Origin: an uncultured Roseovarius sp.
GTDB taxonomy: Bacteria > Pseudomonadota > Alphaproteobacteria > Rhodobacterales > Rhodobacteraceae
Assembly: GCF_913054395.1 (NCBI RefSeq)
Contig: NZ_CAJXIP010000005.1
Location: forward strand, 1 to 53,280
DNA length: 53,280 nucleotides
Direction of reading: 5' to 3'
Positions 24,701 through 33,731 of this stretch are shown here, one piece after another. The translations under genes and the position numbers were made by a program. The notes below the pieces were generated by a model. It saw only the letters and a program-made list of their open reading frames with translations, did no database searches and was not told where the DNA came from. Positions within the stretch are counted from its first letter, which is position 1, and each line of letters begins with the position of its first letter.

Positions 24701-25651
24701 ATGCCTAAATGGACAAAATCACCTGACGCGCCCGTCAGCATCGCCTTCCTGATCTTTGATCAGTTTTCAAACCTGTGCCTTGCCAACTGCCTGGAACCGC
24801 TACGTGCGGCCAATACCCTGACCCGGCGGCAAAGCTTTGACTGGCAGATTCTGACCCGAACCGGCGAACCGGTCCTGTCCTCTTCGGGGATGCAGGTGGT
24901 GCCGCATAAGCCGCTCAAGGCGCTTGAGGCCTGTGATTACCTGTTCGTTGTAGCGAGCTATGCCCATACCAAGCACGACACCGCGGACACCCGCCGCGCC
25001 CTGCGCGCCGCCGTGACCCGCGCCAAAAACGTGGTCGGTCTTGATGCCGGGCCCTGGCTTTTGGCCTCGGCGGGCTTGCTGAACGGACGCCGCGCCACGG
25101 TGCATTGGGATCTGCTTGATGCCTTTACCGAGCGGTTTCTGGACATAGAGGCGGCGCAGGCGCGGGTCCTGACCGATGGGCCCTATATGACCTGTGCCGG
25201 GGCGATGTCGGCGCTTGATCTGATGCTTGGGCTTATTGCGGATCGCTTGGGGCTGTCGGTGCGCCTTGATGTCGAGGCGATGTTCATCCACGGCGACCCC
25301 CCGGTCAGTGCGGCCCGCGAGGGGCAGGCGGTGGGCGATGCGCTTGTCCGCCGTGCCCTGACGGTGATGCGTGATACGCTTGAGCGCCCGTTGTCACAGG
25401 CCGATCTGGCGCGGCGCCTGTCCTGTCAGGCACGCACGCTTGATCGGCGGTTTCGCGCGGGACTAGGGGCGCCGCCGGGCACGGTCTATCGGCACTTGCG
25501 CCTTTCGTCGGCGCGCAAGATGCTTGAGGGCACCAGCCTTGGCATTGCCGAAATCGCCCTGCGGTGCGGGTATGATTCCCCCGCTGCCATGGCCCGCGCG
25601 ATGCGGCGCCACTATGGCGCCAGCCCGCGTGAGTTGCGCAAATCCGGCTAG
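24701..25651 (+). CDS. GlxA/CdhR-type AraC-family regulator of carnitine catabolism
   Basis: A 316-residue regulator. Residues about 10-190 form a DJ-1/PfpI (GATase1-like) sensor domain without the catalytic Cys arrangement of a true amidase. Residues about 215-315 form an AraC double helix-turn-helix (LSQADLARRLSCQARTLDRR and GIAEIALRCGYDSPAAMARA). Regulators of this build (CdhR, GbdR) control carnitine and glycine betaine catabolism in pseudomonads. It is divergent from the carnitine operon across a 79-base gap with an AT-rich CTATATATCTT element. No ribosome site is evident before the ATG. It is convergent with the hypothetical gene, 6 bases apart. Confidence 0.9.
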   Translation: MPKWTKSPDAPVSIAFLIFDQFSNLCLANCLEPLRAANTLTRRQSFDWQILTRTGEPVLSSSGMQVVPHKPLKALEACDYLFVVASYAHTKHDTADTRRALRAAVTRAKNVVGLDAGPWLLASAGLLNGRRATVHWDLLDAFTERFLDIEAAQARVLTDGPYMTCAGAMSALDLMLGLIADRLGLSVRLDVEAMFIHGDPPVSAAREGQAVGDALVRRALTVMRDTLERPLSQADLARRLSCQARTLDRRFRAGLGAPPGTVYRHLRLSSARKMLEGTSLGIAEIALRCGYDSPAAMARAMRRHYGASPRELRKSG

Positions 25652-25657
25652 GATCGC

Positions 25658-26941
25658 TCAGAGAGCGGGCAGGCGATACATGCCGGAGCTGGAAAAGGCG
25701 ATTGAACTGCCGTCCTCGATATCTTCGGAAAAGCGCTGTGCAATCACCCGAAGCGCGGTCTGGCGCCCTTTGGCCACAAGCGCGCGACGCGAGGGCAGGG
25801 CCGGGGTCAGCCCCGGATTGAGCAGGGTCTGAGACCAGATCAGCGGGTGCAATTCATGCAGATGGTTTTCCAGCAGCCAGTCAAGACAGTCGTGCACCCT
25901 TGCCCGCGTCGCCTCGGATCCCGAGGGCAGGCGCGCCTTGCCGCTGCGCGGGGTCATTACGATGCCGCAAAAGGCAGAGAGCTGGTTGATCACATGCTGG
26001 TCGCGCTTGCGCGAAACGATATCGCGCAGCCCGTCAATGAAAAAGTCGCAGTCAAGCCGCTCAAGCGCCCCCGGATCAAGCGCCAGGGCATCAAGGTAAA
26101 CCCAGGCATAGGCGCCTGCGCCCCACACCTCGCCGGTGCGCGCGGCCGTGCGGCGCGCCTCTAGGTCAAGCATCTCGTAACTGCCGTAGCGCGCCGGCAA
26201 AAGCGCCTCGCCAAGGGCCCGCATGTGGCGCGGGCTGTCGGGATCAAGGTCGATAAGCTTCTCGTAATCATCCGCCACCCGCAAGCGCGGCTTCTGACGC
26301 CCGGCCAAAAGCGCACATTGCGCTGCGGCCAGCGATGGCGCGTCAAGATCAACCCCGTCAAACTTTGCCAGGAGTTCATCGGCGCGCTTGAAATGACGAT
26401 GAAACCGCGCTTCATGCTCGACGGTGCGCCGTTCGGTTGCGCTGGCCCGCCAGGCCCAGCCAATATCAATATGGGTCAATGCGGCAATCAGGGCACAGGC
26501 ATAGTTGTCATGATGCTCCGCCTGCATCTCCTCAAGCGCACTTATGCCCGAAGGGTCCGGCTCTACTCCGTCATGCAATGCGTCCTCTGCCGCCGCAACC
26601 ACGTCAGCGCGCGCGCCATAGGCCAAAAGCATCGTGGCATTCTCGCCGCCGGGCGTGCGCAGACGCGCGCCATCACCATATTCGATAAGGCGTGCCAGCT
26701 CTTCCCACATCTCCTGCCGGGCCAGTTTCTGACCTTTGTCCTGATGGGTGGCGCGGGCCATTTCTTCGTCCGTGACCGGGAGCGACGGCAGCAGAATCCG
26801 CTTGGTCAGGTTGTCGATGTCTTTTTGCGGCTTGCGACGTAACAGCCCCAGAAGGTCAGGCAAAAGCCGCCCGTCACGGCCCTTGCGAGGGCGATCGTCC
26901 TGGGGGAAATTGTCTGATTTTGCGATTGGTTCGAAAGGCAT
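25658..26941 (-). CDS. Hypothetical protein (427 aa), largely helical
   Basis: I do not recognise this 427-residue protein. It has no signal peptide or membrane segment, so it is probably cytosolic. The first 50 residues are charged and likely disordered. The remainder is rich in Ala, Leu and Arg with a helical, repeat-like feel (for example the stretch ACALIAALTHIDIGWAWRAS near 150 and DDYEKLIDLDPDSPRHMRAL near 225, the latter reminiscent of a tetratricopeptide unit). ATG 26941 follows GGAG. It is divergent from the lytic transglycosylase gene and convergent with the AraC-type regulator. Codon use looks native. Confidence 0.75.
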   Translation of the reverse strand: MPFEPIAKSDNFPQDDRPRKGRDGRLLPDLLGLLRRKPQKDIDNLTKRILLPSLPVTDEEMARATHQDKGQKLARQEMWEELARLIEYGDGARLRTPGGENATMLLAYGARADVVAAAEDALHDGVEPDPSGISALEEMQAEHHDNYACALIAALTHIDIGWAWRASATERRTVEHEARFHRHFKRADELLAKFDGVDLDAPSLAAAQCALLAGRQKPRLRVADDYEKLIDLDPDSPRHMRALGEALLPARYGSYEMLDLEARRTAARTGEVWGAGAYAWVYLDALALDPGALERLDCDFFIDGLRDIVSRKRDQHVINQLSAFCGIVMTPRSGKARLPSGSEATRARVHDCLDWLLENHLHELHPLIWSQTLLNPGLTPALPSRRALVAKGRQTALRVIAQRFSEDIEDGSSIAFSSSGMYRLPAL

Positions 26942-27080
26942 GGCATCTCCGGGCTCCTATTCGAGCCTATTGTGAATCTGCTTTTCGACAAAAAGAGGGC
27001 AAGCCTTGGGTGAAGGCAGGGAAATTCCGATGCGCCGACTGGGCGTTGCCTTGATGCGCGACTCGGGGCAAACTTGAACA

Positions 27081-27743
27081 ATGAAAAAGCTTTTGGTCTT
27101 TGTTTTCGTTGTGGTTTTTCCGGTATCCTGCCTCGCTGAAAGCGATGCGACTGTGCTATTGCCCCTTTCTCCACCTGCACGGGGCGGCAACATTCCGCGC
27201 ACAAGGTGGGAACATCGCACAGATGCGCCACTTTTGACCCGCGCCGCCTTGTCTGCGCTCAAGGCTCACGGGGCGGCGCTGACAGGGGTCGTGCCGCGCG
27301 ATATCGCAAACTGGTGCCCTTCCTATCCTGCGGCTAGCGATGCCAACCGCCGTGCATTCTGGGTGGGTTTTCTGTCGGCCCTGGCAAAACATGAAAGCAC
27401 ATATGATCCGCGCGCCGTCGGGGGCGGGGGGCGGTGGTTCGGGCTTTTGCAGATCCTGCCTGCCACCGCGCGCGGGTATAAATGCCGCGCCGGGTCGGGG
27501 GAGGCGCTGCGGGATGGGCCGGACAATCTGTCCTGTGCCGTCCGGATCATGGCGCATACGGTTGTGCGTGACGGCGTCGTCTCTGAGGGCATGCGCGGCG
27601 TGGCTGCGGATTGGGGACCGCTGCACAGCGCGAGCAAACGTCGGGACATGCAGCGCTGGACGCGGGCGCAAAGCTATTGCAAGCCGCTGTCCTCGGTCCG
27701 CCCCCGCATGCGCCCTGCGCGTCTGGCGCGGGCTGTCGATTAG
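27081..27743 (+). CDS. Lytic transglycosylase (SLT domain), exported
   Basis: A 220-residue peptidoglycan-cleaving enzyme. A signal peptide (residues 1-19, MKKLLVFVFVVVFPVSCLA) exports it to the periplasm. The SLT/lysozyme-like domain covers about 85-200. The catalytic Glu105 is in AKHESTYDP, followed by the GGRWFGLLQILPATA motif. Three further Cys (near 79, 135 and 148) may form disulfides. It should cut glycan strands to leave 1,6-anhydro-MurNAc. It stands alone: divergent from the hypothetical protein and convergent with pepN. The region before the ATG lacks an obvious ribosome site. Confidence 0.88.
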   Translation: MKKLLVFVFVVVFPVSCLAESDATVLLPLSPPARGGNIPRTRWEHRTDAPLLTRAALSALKAHGAALTGVVPRDIANWCPSYPAASDANRRAFWVGFLSALAKHESTYDPRAVGGGGRWFGLLQILPATARGYKCRAGSGEALRDGPDNLSCAVRIMAHTVVRDGVVSEGMRGVAADWGPLHSASKRRDMQRWTRAQSYCKPLSSVRPRMRPARLARAVD

Positions 27744-27762
27744 CGCCCGGAAAATACCCCCC

Positions 27763-30315
27763 TCAGACCCCGCGAATACGGGTGGCCATTTCCGTTGTAT
27801 CCCGGCTTAGCCCCGGTGTGTCCAGGATACGGTCCAATTCCGTGCGGATCAATGTCTGGCGTTGTTGGTCGTATCGCCGCCAGGTCTCGAACGCTGAACA
27901 CATGCGTGCCGTGGTCTGCGGATTGAGCGGGTCAAGCCTGATCAGCCAATCCGCCAACACCCGATACCCCTTGCCCGAGGCATGGTGGAAGCCGGCCGGT
28001 GACATCGACAGCGCGCCGAACGTCGCGCGAAAGCGATTGGGGTTGGCGATGTTGAAATCAGGATGAGTGGCAAGGCGCGCCGCGGTATCGGCCGTGTCCT
28101 CGGGGCTGGCATGCACGATCTGAAGGCTGAACCACTTGTCGATCACAAGGCGGTCTTCCTGCCATTGATCATAGAATGCCCTGGTGGCCGCTTCGCCTGC
28201 GCCCGCCTGCAACAAACAGGACCAGGCCGCCAGTTGCTGGGTCATGTTGTCGGCACTTTCAAATTGCTTTGCCGCCAATGCGCCACCGTCCATGCGCGAG
28301 ATCATTGCCAGAGCGGCATTGGCCAGCGCCCCCGCGCCGGCCTGATCGGCATCGGGGCGATAGGGGGCGGAAACCTGATGTTGTGCATAAAGGTCGCGCG
28401 CCAGCCCCTCGATGTTCTCGGCGCGCGCATTGCGCAGCGCTTCAAGCGCCTGCCAGATGATTTGGGGGTCTGGCGTATGCCCCATTTCATGCAGGCTTTG
28501 CGCAAGTTCGTCCTCGCTCGGCAGGCCAAGCGCCAGAGCGCGAAACGCCGGGTCCAGGGTTTCGTCGCGGGCGACCATCCTGATCGCGTCGAGATAGGCC
28601 GCATCCGGTGCGGCCCCTTCGCGGACCATCGCGATCAGCCCCTCGCGGGCAAGGGCGCGCCCGGCCTCCCATTTGTTGAAGGGATCGGTATCATGCGCCA
28701 GAAGAAAGGCGCGCTCGGCATTGCTGGTTTCGCGCTCGAGGATGACCGGAGCGGAAAAGTCGCGTAAAATCGAAGGTATGGGGCGCGATGCCAATCCATC
28801 GAATGAAAAGCTTTGCTTGGCCTGCGTCATTTCAAGAACGCGGGTTTTCTGAACCTCGTCACCATTGGCGCCAAGCAATCCAACAGCAATCGGAATGACC
28901 CGCGGAAGTTTTTCTTCCTGCTCGGGTGTCGGCGGTGTTTCTTGTGAAAAATGAAGGGTATAAGTGCCGTCGCTGAAATCATCCGTCACCTTCAGCCGGG
29001 GCGTTCCGGCCTCTTCGTACCACCGTTTGAACTGTGCCAGGTCACGGCCAGTGACCTCTTCAAACACGGAAAGCCAATCCTCGATCGTGCAGGCCTCTCC
29101 ATCGTGGCGTTCAAAGTACAGATCAAGCGCCTGTGCGTAGGCCGCATCGCCCACCAACCGCTTGAGCATGCCGATCAGTTCGGCGCCCTTTTCATAGACG
29201 GTGGCGGTATAGAAATTGTTGATCTCGACGAAACTTGCCGGGCGCACCGGATGTGCCAACGGGCCGTTATCCTCGCGGAACTGCCGTGCGCGCAGGTCGA
29301 TCACATCCGAGATCCGCTTGACCGGGGCAGAGCGCATGTCCGAGGTGAATTGGGAATCGCGATAGACCGTCAGCCCCTCTTTCAGGCAAAGCTGAAACCA
29401 GTCGCGACAGGTGATCCGGTTGCCGGTCCAGTTGTGAAAATACTCATGCGCGATAATTGCCTCGATGCGTTCGAAATTCGCATCGGTCGAGGTCTCGGGC
29501 GTGGACAGGACACAGGATGAATTGAAGATGTTCAGGCCCTTGTTTTCCATCGCCCCCATGTTGAAATCATCCACGGCGACGATGTTGAAGATATCGAGAT
29601 CATATTCGCGCCCGTAGACATCTTCGTCCCAGGCCATGGATTTCTTGAGCGCCTCCATGCCAAAGGCGCATTTGTCCTCATCGCCGGGGCGCACCCAGAT
29701 GTTGAGGGCAACCTCGCGGCCGGATCGGGTGGTAAAGCGATCCGGGTGGTTGACCAGATCGCCCGCAACAAGCGCGAAAAGATAGGCCGGTTTCGGCCAT
29801 GGATCATGCCATTCGGCAAAGCCCGCGCCCTGCGTGATCGCATCGCCATTCGACAGCATCACCGGCGCGTCGCCCTCGATCCGCACGGTGAACACGCCCA
29901 TCACATCGGGGCGGTCGGGGTAATAGGTGATCTTGCGAAAGCCTTCGGCCTCGCATTGGGTGCAATACATGCCGCCCGACATGTAAAGCCCTTCCAGTGC
30001 GGTGTTGGCGGCCGGGTTGATCTCGACCTCGGCCTCAAAGGTAAAGGGCGCGTCGGGCACCTCTGCACGCAAGCCTTCCGGCGTGATGTCGAGGGATATC
30101 TCCATGCCGTCAATCATCGCACGGATAAATTCAAGCCCCTCTCCATGCAGGAAAAATTCACGCCCTTGCGCATCGGGGTTGGGGCGAAACCCGATTCTGC
30201 TGATCACGCGGGTCCGGTCAGGAGAGAGGCGAAAGGTCAGGTGGACCTGATCCACAAGATAGGCGGGGGGCGTGTAATCCGAAAGATAGATCGGTTGCGG
30301 GGCGGCATCTTTCAT
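27763..30315 (-). CDS. pepN: Aminopeptidase N (M1 zinc metallopeptidase)
   Basis: An 850-residue M1 aminopeptidase of the bacterial PepN type. The exopeptidase motif GAMENKG binds the free N-terminus. The zinc site HEYFHNWTGNRITCRDWF begins at His290, with His294 and Glu313 as the other ligands and Glu291 as the catalytic base. These are offset by seven from E. coli PepN, and the length is close to that enzyme's 870. It should be cytosolic and release N-terminal residues from peptides. The ATG follows AAGGAG. It is monocistronic, convergent with the lytic transglycosylase and divergent from the C26 amidotransferase gene across a 456-base region. Confidence 0.96.
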   Translation of the reverse strand: MKDAAPQPIYLSDYTPPAYLVDQVHLTFRLSPDRTRVISRIGFRPNPDAQGREFFLHGEGLEFIRAMIDGMEISLDITPEGLRAEVPDAPFTFEAEVEINPAANTALEGLYMSGGMYCTQCEAEGFRKITYYPDRPDVMGVFTVRIEGDAPVMLSNGDAITQGAGFAEWHDPWPKPAYLFALVAGDLVNHPDRFTTRSGREVALNIWVRPGDEDKCAFGMEALKKSMAWDEDVYGREYDLDIFNIVAVDDFNMGAMENKGLNIFNSSCVLSTPETSTDANFERIEAIIAHEYFHNWTGNRITCRDWFQLCLKEGLTVYRDSQFTSDMRSAPVKRISDVIDLRARQFREDNGPLAHPVRPASFVEINNFYTATVYEKGAELIGMLKRLVGDAAYAQALDLYFERHDGEACTIEDWLSVFEEVTGRDLAQFKRWYEEAGTPRLKVTDDFSDGTYTLHFSQETPPTPEQEEKLPRVIPIAVGLLGANGDEVQKTRVLEMTQAKQSFSFDGLASRPIPSILRDFSAPVILERETSNAERAFLLAHDTDPFNKWEAGRALAREGLIAMVREGAAPDAAYLDAIRMVARDETLDPAFRALALGLPSEDELAQSLHEMGHTPDPQIIWQALEALRNARAENIEGLARDLYAQHQVSAPYRPDADQAGAGALANAALAMISRMDGGALAAKQFESADNMTQQLAAWSCLLQAGAGEAATRAFYDQWQEDRLVIDKWFSLQIVHASPEDTADTAARLATHPDFNIANPNRFRATFGALSMSPAGFHHASGKGYRVLADWLIRLDPLNPQTTARMCSAFETWRRYDQQRQTLIRTELDRILDTPGLSRDTTEMATRIRGV

Positions 30316-30422
30316 CGCGTGCGTCTCCTTGAGGGCGGGGCGTTTCGCGTGACCCTAGGGCGTGGCGCGCGGGGCTGCAATGGGGGCTTTTCCTGTCTGC
30401 CCGTCCGGGTGTTTGCGCGGCC

Positions 30423-30640
30423 ATGGCACGCGGCGTCATCCGTTGGTGCAAGCGTGATTTGCCTCTGTGCGATACCGGGCGGCGGGGCACGCCGCACGGT
30501 GGCGCCGCCCGTGCTCTGGTGTGGACGCCGCAGCCCCGGCCGACCGGGATGCCTATGGCCGGTGACGGGGCCGGGCATGACCAGGGGCCATACCCGTTTG
30601 CGCCGCCCACGGATCACCCTTGGCAGTTCAGGATGAACAT
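30423..30640 (+). pseudogene. Possible decayed photolyase/cryptochrome N-terminus in the pepN upstream region
   Basis: The 456 bases from 30316 to 30771 hold no convincing intact gene. Within them the plus strand reads MARGVIRWCKRDLPLCD, which resembles the W(F)KRDLRLxD signature at the start of photolyases and cryptochromes with single-base differences (Cys for Phe, Pro for Arg). The following sequence does not continue the family in any one frame. This could be a degraded remnant or coincidence. The last 90 bases (about 30680-30770) are AT-rich and likely hold the promoter of the C26 gene. Confidence 0.2.
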
Positions 30641-30771
30641 TCGGTGCATAAACTCTGTGCAGTTCTGCGGTTACCCGCATTTTCATGTGCGCGCTTTGAG
30701 GTTTTATTATTCAATTTGGCGCTATATTTATTTCTAATGTGAGGCAAGGAAACGGCAGGCACAGAATAGCT

Positions 30772-31548
30772 ATGAAACGCCCGATCATAGGCATTATCGG
30801 CAACGAATATGTGATTGAAAACCGCTATCCCATGCATGCAGGGGGCACGCTCAATTCCTCTGCCGTTGCGGATGTCGCGGGATGTATGCCGCTTATCGTG
30901 CCGTCCGATCCGCGGTTTGTCAGTGTTCCGGAACTGCTTGAGGCCTGTGACGGGTTCCTGTTGACCGGCGGGCGCCCGAACGTTCATCCGCAGGAATACG
31001 GCGAAGAGGCCACCGAGGCGCACGGCAAATTTGACCGCGCGCGGGATGCCATCACCCTGCCGCTGGTGCGTGCCTGTCTTGAACGGGGGCAGCCCTTTCT
31101 TGGGATATGCCGCGGCTTTCAAGAGGTGAACGTGGCCCTCGGCGGAAGCCTGCACCCCGAAATCCGCGATCTGCCGGGGCGCGACAATCACCGCATGCCC
31201 CCCGAGGGCACGATGGCCGAACAGTTTGCCCTGCGCCACAAGGTGCGCTTTGCGCCGGGCGGTGTGTTTCATCGCCTGATGGGCGCCGAAGAGGTGATGA
31301 CCAATACGCTGCACGGGCAGGGCGTCGTGCGCCCCGGCCATGGCGTGGTAATCGACGGTCATGCGCCTGACGGGACGCCCGAGGCGCTTTATATCGACGG
31401 TGCCCCCGGTTTTACCCTGTCGGTGCAATGGCACCCTGAATGGAACGCCGCCAACGATCCGGTCAGCCGCCCGCTGTTTTCCGCTTTTGGCGATGCGGTG
31501 CGGGCCTGGGCCGAGGGGCGGCGCACGCCGGTTCTGAAAACCGCCTGA
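30772..31548 (+). CDS. Class I glutamine amidotransferase-like hydrolase (peptidase C26, PuuD-like)
   Basis: A 258-residue peptidase C26 protein, the family of gamma-glutamyl-GABA hydrolase. The catalytic Cys113 lies in PFLGICRGFQEVN, and the His221/Glu223 pair in QWHPEW. The N-terminus KRPIIGIIGNEY is typical. It should hydrolyse gamma-glutamyl amides such as gamma-glutamyl-GABA in polyamine breakdown, although no other polyamine gene is near. Start ATG 30772 fits the family; a GTG at 30739 would add 11 residues. Neither has a strong ribosome site. It is convergent with the response regulator gene. Confidence 0.88.
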   Translation: MKRPIIGIIGNEYVIENRYPMHAGGTLNSSAVADVAGCMPLIVPSDPRFVSVPELLEACDGFLLTGGRPNVHPQEYGEEATEAHGKFDRARDAITLPLVRACLERGQPFLGICRGFQEVNVALGGSLHPEIRDLPGRDNHRMPPEGTMAEQFALRHKVRFAPGGVFHRLMGAEEVMTNTLHGQGVVRPGHGVVIDGHAPDGTPEALYIDGAPGFTLSVQWHPEWNAANDPVSRPLFSAFGDAVRAWAEGRRTPVLKTA

Positions 31549-31629
31549 CGTTTCAGAGGGCGGTCAGGTTCGGGAACCCGGCGTCAGGGGCAGGAAAGAG
31601 CCGCTACGATCACATATTTATCGACGCCG

Positions 31630-32622
31630 TCAGGCTGATCTGTTGAACCAGAAATCTTCCAGGTTTTTTCCATAGCGCTGGCTTTCTCTTTCCGCGCTTT
31701 CGTATGCCTGAGCGAGGGCATCAACCGCCCTGTCGCCGGATTTCCAGACCAGGCGAATGACAGCGCCTGCCGAGACGCTCACATTCATCGGCCTGCCGTC
31801 GTTGAAACTCAACGCCATTTGCTGAAGGATCAGGTTCACCTTGTTGGTCAGCTCAACCGAATCCGGCAGCCAGCCCTCTTCCAGAATGCATACGAAGGTC
31901 CCGCTTCCGGCATAGGAGATCAGGAATTGATGGTTCTCAAGGCAGGCCGCGATAGCTTCTGATACATCTGTCACAAGACATTCGAATTCGAACCATGAGG
32001 TTTGCTTGAACAGGTCCCGTATGCCACGAATGCTGAACGCCAGAATAGATGATCCGAAGAGCTCTTTCTTCGAAATCAGGGAGACATAGTTTTCAAGTGC
32101 CTGATGTCCGATCACCCCATCCACATTCTTGATGTGAAACGGTTCATGCAAAGGCGGCCGTGAGTCGATGATGACTCCGTTGAGTGCTTCCGTGCCAGAG
32201 TTCACGGACGCCGTGCCGGAATCTTTAATCAGTTTTTTGCGGCTGACGACGAGATTTTCCACCAATGCAAGGCGGCCCCGCATTTCGTCGATCTCGAAAG
32301 GCTTGGTAATGTAATCATTCGCCCCTGCGGCGAAAGCACGGTCGATATAGGATTTATCTGACATCGCGGTCAGCATCAGGATGGGGGTTTCCCGGTGCTC
32401 GGGGCGGTCGCGCAGAATCTTGCAGAGCTCGATTCCATCTGTACCGGGCATTTGAATGTCTAACAGAAAACAGTCAAATGGCGCTGTATCCGATCGTGCG
32501 ACCAGATCGAGCGCGTCCGTAGCGCATAGCGCTGTTTCCAACGTGTTGTCCCCGACTGCATCCACAAAGGCCTGAAGCAGATCAAGAATACTTTGTTCAT
32601 CATCGACCGCGAGAATATGCAT
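31630..32622 (-). CDS. Response regulator with degenerate GGDEF output domain
   Basis: A 330-residue protein. Residues 1-125 are a receiver domain: Asp7/Asp8 bind metal, Asp55 is the phosphoacceptor (LLDIQMPG), Thr85 and Lys107 complete the site. After a linker, about residues 165-325 have the layout of a GGDEF domain, but the signature is AGSGTF (GSGTF at 239-243) and the usual substrate and metal residues are missing. The end still shows the DALAQAYESAERESQRYGKN helix typical of GGDEF domains. It therefore cannot be a normal diguanylate cyclase and may bind a partner or nucleotide. The ATG follows AAGGA. No histidine kinase lies next to it. Confidence 0.85.
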   Translation of the reverse strand: MHILAVDDEQSILDLLQAFVDAVGDNTLETALCATDALDLVARSDTAPFDCFLLDIQMPGTDGIELCKILRDRPEHRETPILMLTAMSDKSYIDRAFAAGANDYITKPFEIDEMRGRLALVENLVVSRKKLIKDSGTASVNSGTEALNGVIIDSRPPLHEPFHIKNVDGVIGHQALENYVSLISKKELFGSSILAFSIRGIRDLFKQTSWFEFECLVTDVSEAIAACLENHQFLISYAGSGTFVCILEEGWLPDSVELTNKVNLILQQMALSFNDGRPMNVSVSAGAVIRLVWKSGDRAVDALAQAYESAERESQRYGKNLEDFWFNRSA

Positions 32623-32665
32623 CTAATGTCCTTCTAAGATATTTAACCTCCCTGAACTGATACCC

Positions 32666-32698
32666 CTATGATTGATATCATAGATTGAACAACAATCT
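32666..32698. promoter_or_regulatory. Two adjacent perfect inverted repeats upstream of the response regulator
   Basis: CTATGAT-TGAT-ATCATAG (32666-32683) and AGATTG-AACAA-CAATCT (32682-32698) abut in an AT-rich region 44 bases before the response regulator start. Both arms are perfect. They look like an operator or overlapping binding sites for a regulator of this gene; the sequence between about 32640 and 32830 is much richer in A and T than its surroundings. Confidence 0.4.
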
Positions 32699-32894
32699 TA
32701 ACATGATCTTTCAATTGCGAATATACAAGGGGATTATGGCTGCTTTAAGGAATTTGAAGACAAAAAGATCTCTTAGGCACATAAAGATGGCTCCTGAAAG
32801 CAGTCCGGAGCAATCAGTAGTCGCAGGCGGTGCCGCCCGAGCGAAAGCTGACATCAGCCTACGTCGGGTAACCGCCTCGAAAACTGCGGCTGGT
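32699..32894. other. AT-rich gene-free interval
   Basis: No supported gene. A plus-strand ATG at 32735 with AAGGGG just before it opens a frame (MAALRNLKTKRSLRHIK and onward) that runs antisense through the following SDR gene without resembling any family known to me. Base composition changes from AT-rich to the normal GC-rich near 32830. Confidence 0.3.
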
Positions 32895-33647
32895 TCAGAA
32901 CTGGCCGCCAGCGATCTCGATGGCCTGACCGTTCACGCTCTGCGATCCGGGGCCGCAGAGCCAGAGCACGGCCTGGGCCACCTCGTCGGGCGCGATAAGG
33001 CGGTTGTGGCGGTTGGCGCTGACCATCATGGAGCGGGCTTCGTCTTCGCTTACCCCGGCGCGCTTGGAGATCGCGGTGACATTGCGGCTTACGATCTCGG
33101 TGTCGACATAGCCCGGACAGATCGCGTTGAAGGTGAACGGGGTGCCAAGGTAATCCTCGCTCAGGCTTCGGATCAGGCCGATCATGCCGTGTTTGCTCGC
33201 CGAATAGGCCGCAGCCCCTTTGAGCCCCTTGAGCCCGGCAATCGAGGAAATCGCAATCACCCGGCCCCAATCGGTGTCGCGCATGCCGCCCAGGCATTCG
33301 CGCACCGTGTAAAACGCGCCGTCAAGGTTGGTGGCCATCACCTGACGCCAGAAGGCGGCGTCGGTCTTGTGCACCGCGCGCCCCTCGGCGATGCCGGCAT
33401 TGGGGATGCAGATCTGGACCGGGCCACGCTCTGCGACCGCGCGCGCCACGCCTGCGACAACCTGCGCCTCGTCGCTCACATCCATCGCAAGCGGGTAAAG
33501 CCCGTTCCCGGCCACGCCTTGCAGCACGGAGTCGCGCCGCCCGGTGATCGTCACTTCGGCACCTGCGCCTGCGAGCGCACGGGCAATCGCAAGGCCAATA
33601 CCGCTTCCGCCGCCGGTGATCAGCGCGTGTTTTCCGCTCAGTGTCAT
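32895..33647 (-). CDS. SDR-family oxidoreductase, 3-hydroxybutyrate/3-hydroxyacyl-CoA dehydrogenase-like
   Basis: A 250-residue classical SDR. The cofactor motif is TGGGSGIG (residues 11-18), followed by TGRRDS after strand two, which favours NADP(H) over NAD(H). The active site has the ISSIAG serine, YSASKHG Tyr and Lys, and NAG as PNAGI. The ending GQAIEIAGGQF is similar to 3-hydroxybutyrate dehydrogenases and beta-ketoacyl reductases. It could reduce or oxidise a 3-hydroxy acid or acyl-CoA, but no neighbour fixes the substrate. It is divergent from the ICMT-like gene with 84 bases between the starts. Confidence 0.88.
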   Translation of the reverse strand: MTLSGKHALITGGGSGIGLAIARALAGAGAEVTITGRRDSVLQGVAGNGLYPLAMDVSDEAQVVAGVARAVAERGPVQICIPNAGIAEGRAVHKTDAAFWRQVMATNLDGAFYTVRECLGGMRDTDWGRVIAISSIAGLKGLKGAAAYSASKHGMIGLIRSLSEDYLGTPFTFNAICPGYVDTEIVSRNVTAISKRAGVSEDEARSMMVSANRHNRLIAPDEVAQAVLWLCGPGSQSVNGQAIEIAGGQF

Positions 33648-33731
33648 CTTGCCTCCGCCATATCTGGCGTTACTCTAGCGCTCTGCCGCGAACTGGCAAC
33701 CGCCGGATGGCGATCACAGGGGGAATGAACA

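Noticed and set aside
32685..33728. Long plus-strand frame over the SDR gene, beginning in the AT-rich island
   Set aside because: Most of it is antisense to a clear SDR. The first 50 codons have a ribosome-like site but no recognised family.
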